Assembly: GCF_900188185.1 (NCBI RefSeq)
Contig: NZ_FZPA01000001.1
Location: 868,001 to 932,000, forward strand
Direction: 5' to 3'
DNA: 64,000 nt
Origin: Sphingopyxis indica
GTDB lineage: Bacteria; Pseudomonadota; Alphaproteobacteria; Sphingomonadales; Sphingomonadaceae
The translations under genes and the position numbers were made by a program. This document shows, one piece after another, positions 60,424-64,000 of this stretch. The first letter of the stretch is position 1. Each line of letters starts with the position of its first letter. The notes beneath the pieces were generated by a model. That model was not told the DNA's origin. It worked only from the letters and a program-made list of their open reading frames with translations, and ran no database searches.

Positions 60424-61673
60424 TCGCGGCGGCGGCACTCGCCGCGACGCCCGCGTCGGCCGCCACGCTCTATGTCGAAACCGGACGCCTGATCGACGGC
60501 GTGACCGACGCGGTTCGCACCGGTCAGTGCGTGACGGTCGAGGACGAGCGGGTGAAGGCGGTCGGCCCGTGCGGCGCGACGCCGGCCGGCGCGACGCGGC
60601 TCGACTGGTCGGGCTATACCGTGCTGCCCGGGCTGATCGACCTCCACACCCACCTCGCCGACCTCGGCCAGAGCGCCGACCTCGCCGCGCCGATCAAGGC
60701 CGGACCCGCTGAAACCGCGCTCGTCGGTGCGCGCAACGCGCGCGTCACGCTCAACGCCGGCTTCACCAGCGTCCGCGACGTCGGAACCTATCGCGGGCTC
60801 ACCGATGTGGCGCTTCGCAACGCGATCGAGCGCGGCGACGTGCCGGGGCCGCGCATGTGGGTCGCGGGCGCCTATATCACCGTTCGGGGCGGCGGCGGCG
60901 AACTCAACGGCGTGGTGCCGAACGACCAGCTTCCCCCCGACATGCGCCTCGGCGTCGCCGCGACGCCCGAGGAAGCCGCCGAAAAGACCGCCTTCCTGCT
61001 CGATCATGGCGCCGATTTCATCAAGGCGATCGCGACCGGCGCGGTGCTCGCGATCGGCACCGAACCCGGCGCGCCCGAACTCACCGAGGAGCAATTGCGC
61101 GCGGTGGTGAAGGTCGCGCATGCGCGCGGCAAGCGCGTGACCGCGCACGCGCACGGCGCCGAGGGGATCAAGAATGCGATCCGCGCCGGGGTCGACAGCA
61201 TCGAACATGCGAGCCTCGCCGACGAGGAAGCGCTGCAAATGGCCAAGGCGCGCGGCACCTGGCTGGTCATGGACATCTACAACGGCAGCTACATCGACGA
61301 GGAAGGCACAAAGGAGGGCTGGCCCGAGGAATATCTGCGCAAGAATCGCGAGACCACCGACACCCAGCGCGCCGCCTTTCGCCGCGCGGTCGAGCTCGGC
61401 GTCAAGCTCGGCTACGGCACCGATGCCGGCGTCTATCCGCACGGGCTCAATGCGCGGCAGTTCGCCAATATGGTCAAATATGGGATGACGCCGATGCAGG
61501 CGATCCAGGCCGCAACCGGCCGCGCCGCCGAGGAAATGGGCCGCGACGACGTGGGCGCGATCGTTCCCGGCCGCTACGCCGACATGGTCGCGGTCAAGGC
61601 CGACCCGCTGGCCGACATAACGGTGCTCGAAACAATCGACCATGTGATGAAGGGCGGCGCGATCGTCCGCTGA
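60396..61673 (+). CDS. exported metal-dependent amidohydrolase
   Basis: A 425-aa protein starting at a GTG inside the end of the metallopeptidase gene (GGAG ten bases before it), which gives a signal peptide (MRYLQRVALIAAAALAATPA). TIM-barrel amidohydrolase markers: VLPGLIDLHTHLADLG near residue 76, FIKAIATGAVLAIGTEPGAP near 208 (metal lysine), VTAHAHGAEGIKNAIRAGVD near 249 and SIEHASLADEE, and YGTDAGVYPHGLNARQF near 341. It resembles Xaa-Pro dipeptidase/imidazolonepropionase-like proteins of this family. The substrate is unknown. Confidence 0.9.
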   Translation: MRYLQRVALIAAAALAATPASAATLYVETGRLIDGVTDAVRTGQCVTVEDERVKAVGPCGATPAGATRLDWSGYTVLPGLIDLHTHLADLGQSADLAAPIKAGPAETALVGARNARVTLNAGFTSVRDVGTYRGLTDVALRNAIERGDVPGPRMWVAGAYITVRGGGGELNGVVPNDQLPPDMRLGVAATPEEAAEKTAFLLDHGADFIKAIATGAVLAIGTEPGAPELTEEQLRAVVKVAHARGKRVTAHAHGAEGIKNAIRAGVDSIEHASLADEEALQMAKARGTWLVMDIYNGSYIDEEGTKEGWPEEYLRKNRETTDTQRAAFRRAVELGVKLGYGTDAGVYPHGLNARQFANMVKYGMTPMQAIQAATGRAAEEMGRDDVGAIVPGRYADMVAVKADPLADITVLETIDHVMKGGAIVR

Positions 61674-62018
61674 CGGGCGGGAGGGGACGCAATAATAAGC
61701 CCCTCCTCTTCAGAGGAGGGGTTGGTCGAACGACCGCTTCTCACCCCAAAGCCGTCGTCAAAAAAATGCTGTCCTACAATATCGGACTGTGCCAGCCTTC
61801 GCCCCGGCGCTTTCCATATGAGGACGAATCGAGCGACCGCGGCGTGCGGATACGGGTCGCAGCTGGGCGCGGCGAGCCGGCGGCGTCAACGGGCTGAACT
61901 TTCCTGAACTTTGGAAGGATATGGAACATGGCAATGGCCGTTCACCGCCCAAGCCCGCCATTATGACAAAGGTCATGAATGGGGTTGAACGTGTGTCATG
62001 CACGGCTAAACCCGTCAC
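61674..62018. other. 345-bp intergenic region upstream of the S9 peptidase gene
   Basis: It holds a 10-base-pair hairpin at 61700-61721, CCCCTCCTCT-TC-AGAGGAGGGG, followed by TT; this looks like a terminator for the amidohydrolase or a half of the CCTCCCC-type repeat elements. The following 250 bases are somewhat AT-richer and should contain the peptidase promoter, with no clear pair. No gene is supported in either direction. Confidence 0.65.
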
Positions 62019-64000
62019 ATGCGAAACCATCTCCTTGCCGGCGCCACCGCGCTCACCGCCGCCCTTTCCGTCAATCCCGCCCTCGCCCGCCCGATGACCG
62101 AAGTCGATCTGGCGACGATGAAGCGCGTCGCCGCGCCGGCCGCGTCGCCCGATGGGCGCTGGGTCGCGTTCCAGATCACCGAAACCGCCCCCGAAAGCTA
62201 TAAGCGCTCGACCGGCCTGTGGCTGCTCGACCGCAAGGCGAAGGACGCGAAGCCGGTGCGCATCGCCGATGTCGCGGGCAAGAACGAAAGCTCCCCCGCC
62301 TTCGGCCCCGACGGCCTGCTCTATTTCATCTCCGACGCCTCGGGCAGCGACCAGATATGGCGCGTGGCCACCGACGGCGCCGCCGCGACGCAGGTCACCG
62401 ACGAAAAAGCCGACGTTGCCGGCTTCAAGATTTCGCCCGACGGCAAGCGCCTGCTCGTCTGGGGCGATGTGCCGAAAGAATGCACGAGCTTCGGCTGCGA
62501 CGCCAAGAACAAGGGCGCGCTCGTCGGCCCCGGCAGCGGCCGGCTCTACAAGGATGGCGCCGGCTTCGTGCGCCATTGGGACCAGTGGGAGACGCCGGGC
62601 ACCTATAGCCGCCCCTTCGTCTTCAATCTGGTCGATGGCAAGGCGACGGTGGGCCGCCCGCTCGACGCCGGACTCGTGGGCGACACGCCGTCGAAGCCCT
62701 TCGGCGGCGGCGAGGAACTCGCGTGGGGCGCCGACAGCCGCACCGTCTATTTCGCGCTGCGCAAGGCCGACCGCGACGAGCCGCGTTCGACCAACCTCGA
62801 CATCTATGAGGCCAAGGTCGACGCGCGCATAATGCCGATCAACCTGACCAAAGATAATCAGGCGACCGACACCCTCCCCGCCCCCTCGCCCGACGGCAAA
62901 TGGCTCGCCTATGGCGCGATGGCGCGGCCGGGTTATGAGAGCGACCGCGTCGTGCTGATGCTGCGCGATCTCGAAAGCGGCGAGACGCGGAAGCTCACCG
63001 AGGCGTGGGATCGCTCGGTCGGGTCGATCGCGTGGGCGGCGGACGGCAAGTCGCTCTATGTCACCGCGCAGGACGTGCTCGACCACCCCGTCTTCCGCGT
63101 CGACGCGGCGAGCGGCAAGGTCGAACGGCTGAAGGCGTCGAACGAGCCGACCGAGGGCAATATCGGCGACGTCATTCCGCTCGCCGACGGCAGCCTCGTC
63201 TTTTCGCGCAACAGCGTGCTGATGCCGACCGACCTCTATGCGCGCGACGCCAACGGCAAGGTGACGCAGCTCACCGCCGCCAACGCCGACACGCTGGCCC
63301 AGTTCGACAAGGTCGAAGTCGAACGGATGCAGTTTGCGGGTGCGAACGGCGACAAGGTGTGGGGCATGATCCTCAAGCCCGTCAGCCCGGTCCAGAAACT
63401 GCCCGTCGCCTTCTTCGTCCACGGCGGGCCGCAGGGCAGTTTCGGCAACAGCTGGTCGACGCGCTGGAACCCGCGCCTCTTTGCGCAGCAGGGCTATGGC
63501 GTCGTCACCGTCGATTTCCACGGCTCGACCGGTTACGGCCAGGCCTTCACCGACAGCATCAACAAGGATTGGGGCGGCAAGCCGCTTGAGGATCTGAAAC
63601 TCGGCCTCGCCGCCGCGGGCCGGCAGGATGGGCAGCTCGACACCGCCAACGCCTGCGCGCTCGGCGCCTCCTATGGCGGCTATATGATGAACTGGATCGA
63701 GGGCCAGTGGACCGATGGCTTCAAATGCCTCGTCCAGCACGACGGCGTCTTCGACGCGCGCGCCATGGCCTATGAGACCGAAGAGCTGTGGTTCGACGAA
63801 TGGGAGCATGGCGGCGCCTATTTCGAGGTTCCTGAAGAGTTCGAGAAATGGAACCCGGTGAACCATGTCGCCAAATGGCAGACGCCGATGCTGGTGATCA
63901 CAGGCGAAAAGGATTTCCGCATCCCCTATACGCAGGGTCTCGCCGCCTTCACCGCGCTCCAGCGCCGCGGCGTGCCGTCCGAACTGCTCGTTTTCCCTGA
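62019..64000 (+). CDS. S9 family prolyl oligopeptidase-type peptidase, cut by the window end
   Basis: The first 660 codons of an exported serine peptidase of the dipeptidyl aminopeptidase/acylaminoacyl peptidase group. A signal peptide (MRNHLLAGATALTAALSVNP) leads to ALARP. Residues ~30-400 form the beta-propeller, with repeated D-G-K/R blades (SPDGRWVAF, SPDGKRLLVW, SPDGKWLAYG). The alpha/beta-hydrolase domain has VAFFVHGGPQGSFGNSW near 467, the nucleophile Ser551 in CALGASYGGYMMNWI and the aspartate in VITGEKDFRIPYTQG near 633. The catalytic histidine lies beyond the right edge. Confidence 0.93.
   Translation, partial: MRNHLLAGATALTAALSVNPALARPMTEVDLATMKRVAAPAASPDGRWVAFQITETAPESYKRSTGLWLLDRKAKDAKPVRIADVAGKNESSPAFGPDGLLYFISDASGSDQIWRVATDGAAATQVTDEKADVAGFKISPDGKRLLVWGDVPKECTSFGCDAKNKGALVGPGSGRLYKDGAGFVRHWDQWETPGTYSRPFVFNLVDGKATVGRPLDAGLVGDTPSKPFGGGEELAWGADSRTVYFALRKADRDEPRSTNLDIYEAKVDARIMPINLTKDNQATDTLPAPSPDGKWLAYGAMARPGYESDRVVLMLRDLESGETRKLTEAWDRSVGSIAWAADGKSLYVTAQDVLDHPVFRVDAASGKVERLKASNEPTEGNIGDVIPLADGSLVFSRNSVLMPTDLYARDANGKVTQLTAANADTLAQFDKVEVERMQFAGANGDKVWGMILKPVSPVQKLPVAFFVHGGPQGSFGNSWSTRWNPRLFAQQGYGVVTVDFHGSTGYGQAFTDSINKDWGGKPLEDLKLGLAAAGRQDGQLDTANACALGASYGGYMMNWIEGQWTDGFKCLVQHDGVFDARAMAYETEELWFDEWEHGGAYFEVPEEFEKWNPVNHVAKWQTPMLVITGEKDFRIPYTQGLAAFTALQRRGVPSELLVFP

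Noticed and set aside
61758..63866. About 700-codon open frame on the minus strand opposite the S9 peptidase
   Set aside because: Antisense shadow of a clearly identified peptidase with signal peptide, propeller repeats and catalytic motifs.

Overview
This is a GC-rich, gene-dense chromosomal window from an alphaproteobacterium, most likely a sphingomonad close to Sphingopyxis (inferred). The grounds are SapC, DUF2842, DUF1674 and DUF4893 proteins, a CpdR regulator beside an N-formylglutamate amidohydrolase, a class I aldolase/pgk/gap/tkt cluster, a patatin/3-hydroxybutyrate dehydrogenase pair, and several families of intergenic palindromes. I see no rRNA operon, prophage, transposase gene or CRISPR array. 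The window opens inside nuoI and closes inside an S9 peptidase.

Layout. 1-9.7 kb (minus): the complex I operon nuoA-B-C-D-E-F-G-H-I, tightly overlapped. It carries three extra genes not found in the standard operon: a 93-aa membrane protein between nuoD and nuoE, a 53-aa membrane protein between nuoE and nuoF, and a 240-aa exported protein between nuoF and nuoG. Two copies of one ~140-bp terminal-inverted-repeat element also lie inside it. 9.9-16.3 kb: YbjN protein, inositol monophosphatase, efp, an OPT transporter, thiE, a lipoprotein and an O-methyltransferase. 16.3-21.6 kb (minus): central carbon cluster tkt, gap, pgk, class I aldolase. 21.8-23.5 kb (plus): zapA, 6S RNA, 5-formyltetrahydrofolate cyclo-ligase and DUF2842, the classic 6S neighbourhood.

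23.6-30.2 kb: tRNA-Asp, a PerM-type permease, the branched-chain 2-oxoacid dehydrogenase operon (E1 alpha, E1 beta, E2), and thyA, which is divergent from a stand-alone JAB/RadC domain protein. 30.3-35.3 kb: tRNA-Pro, a putative small RNA with a very strong terminator, N-formylglutamate amidohydrolase, cpdR, tRNA-Val, rlpA, a UvrD/PcrA helicase with a compositionally odd central patch, and tRNA-Ala. 35.4-48.7 kb: an MDR reductase, RhlE helicase, a GlcD-like FAD oxidoreductase, SapC, cytochrome b561, the SDH assembly factor, rsmB, a DUF885 lipoprotein, an MFS exporter, cysK and a SleB-type hydrolase.

49-52.2 kb: a RamB-like regulator divergent from aceA, so the glyoxylate-shunt entry enzyme sits beside its probable regulator with a clear palindrome between them. 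52.4-64 kb: a small WYL-like protein, a TerC/YdcH pair with a structured leader, a membrane-tethered LuxR-type regulator, an M20 amidohydrolase, a DUF4893 lipoprotein, bdhA with a patatin phospholipase, a zinc metallopeptidase overlapping a metal-dependent amidohydrolase, and the S9 peptidase. Taken together, aceA, bdhA and the branched-chain dehydrogenase suggest growth on acetyl-CoA-yielding substrates, storage polymer and amino acids (inference).

The strongest leads for something undescribed are the accessory genes and repeat elements inside the complex I operon, the mosaic patch in the UvrD gene, the ~110-nt RNA at 30.5 kb, and the leader of the YdcH/TerC operon.
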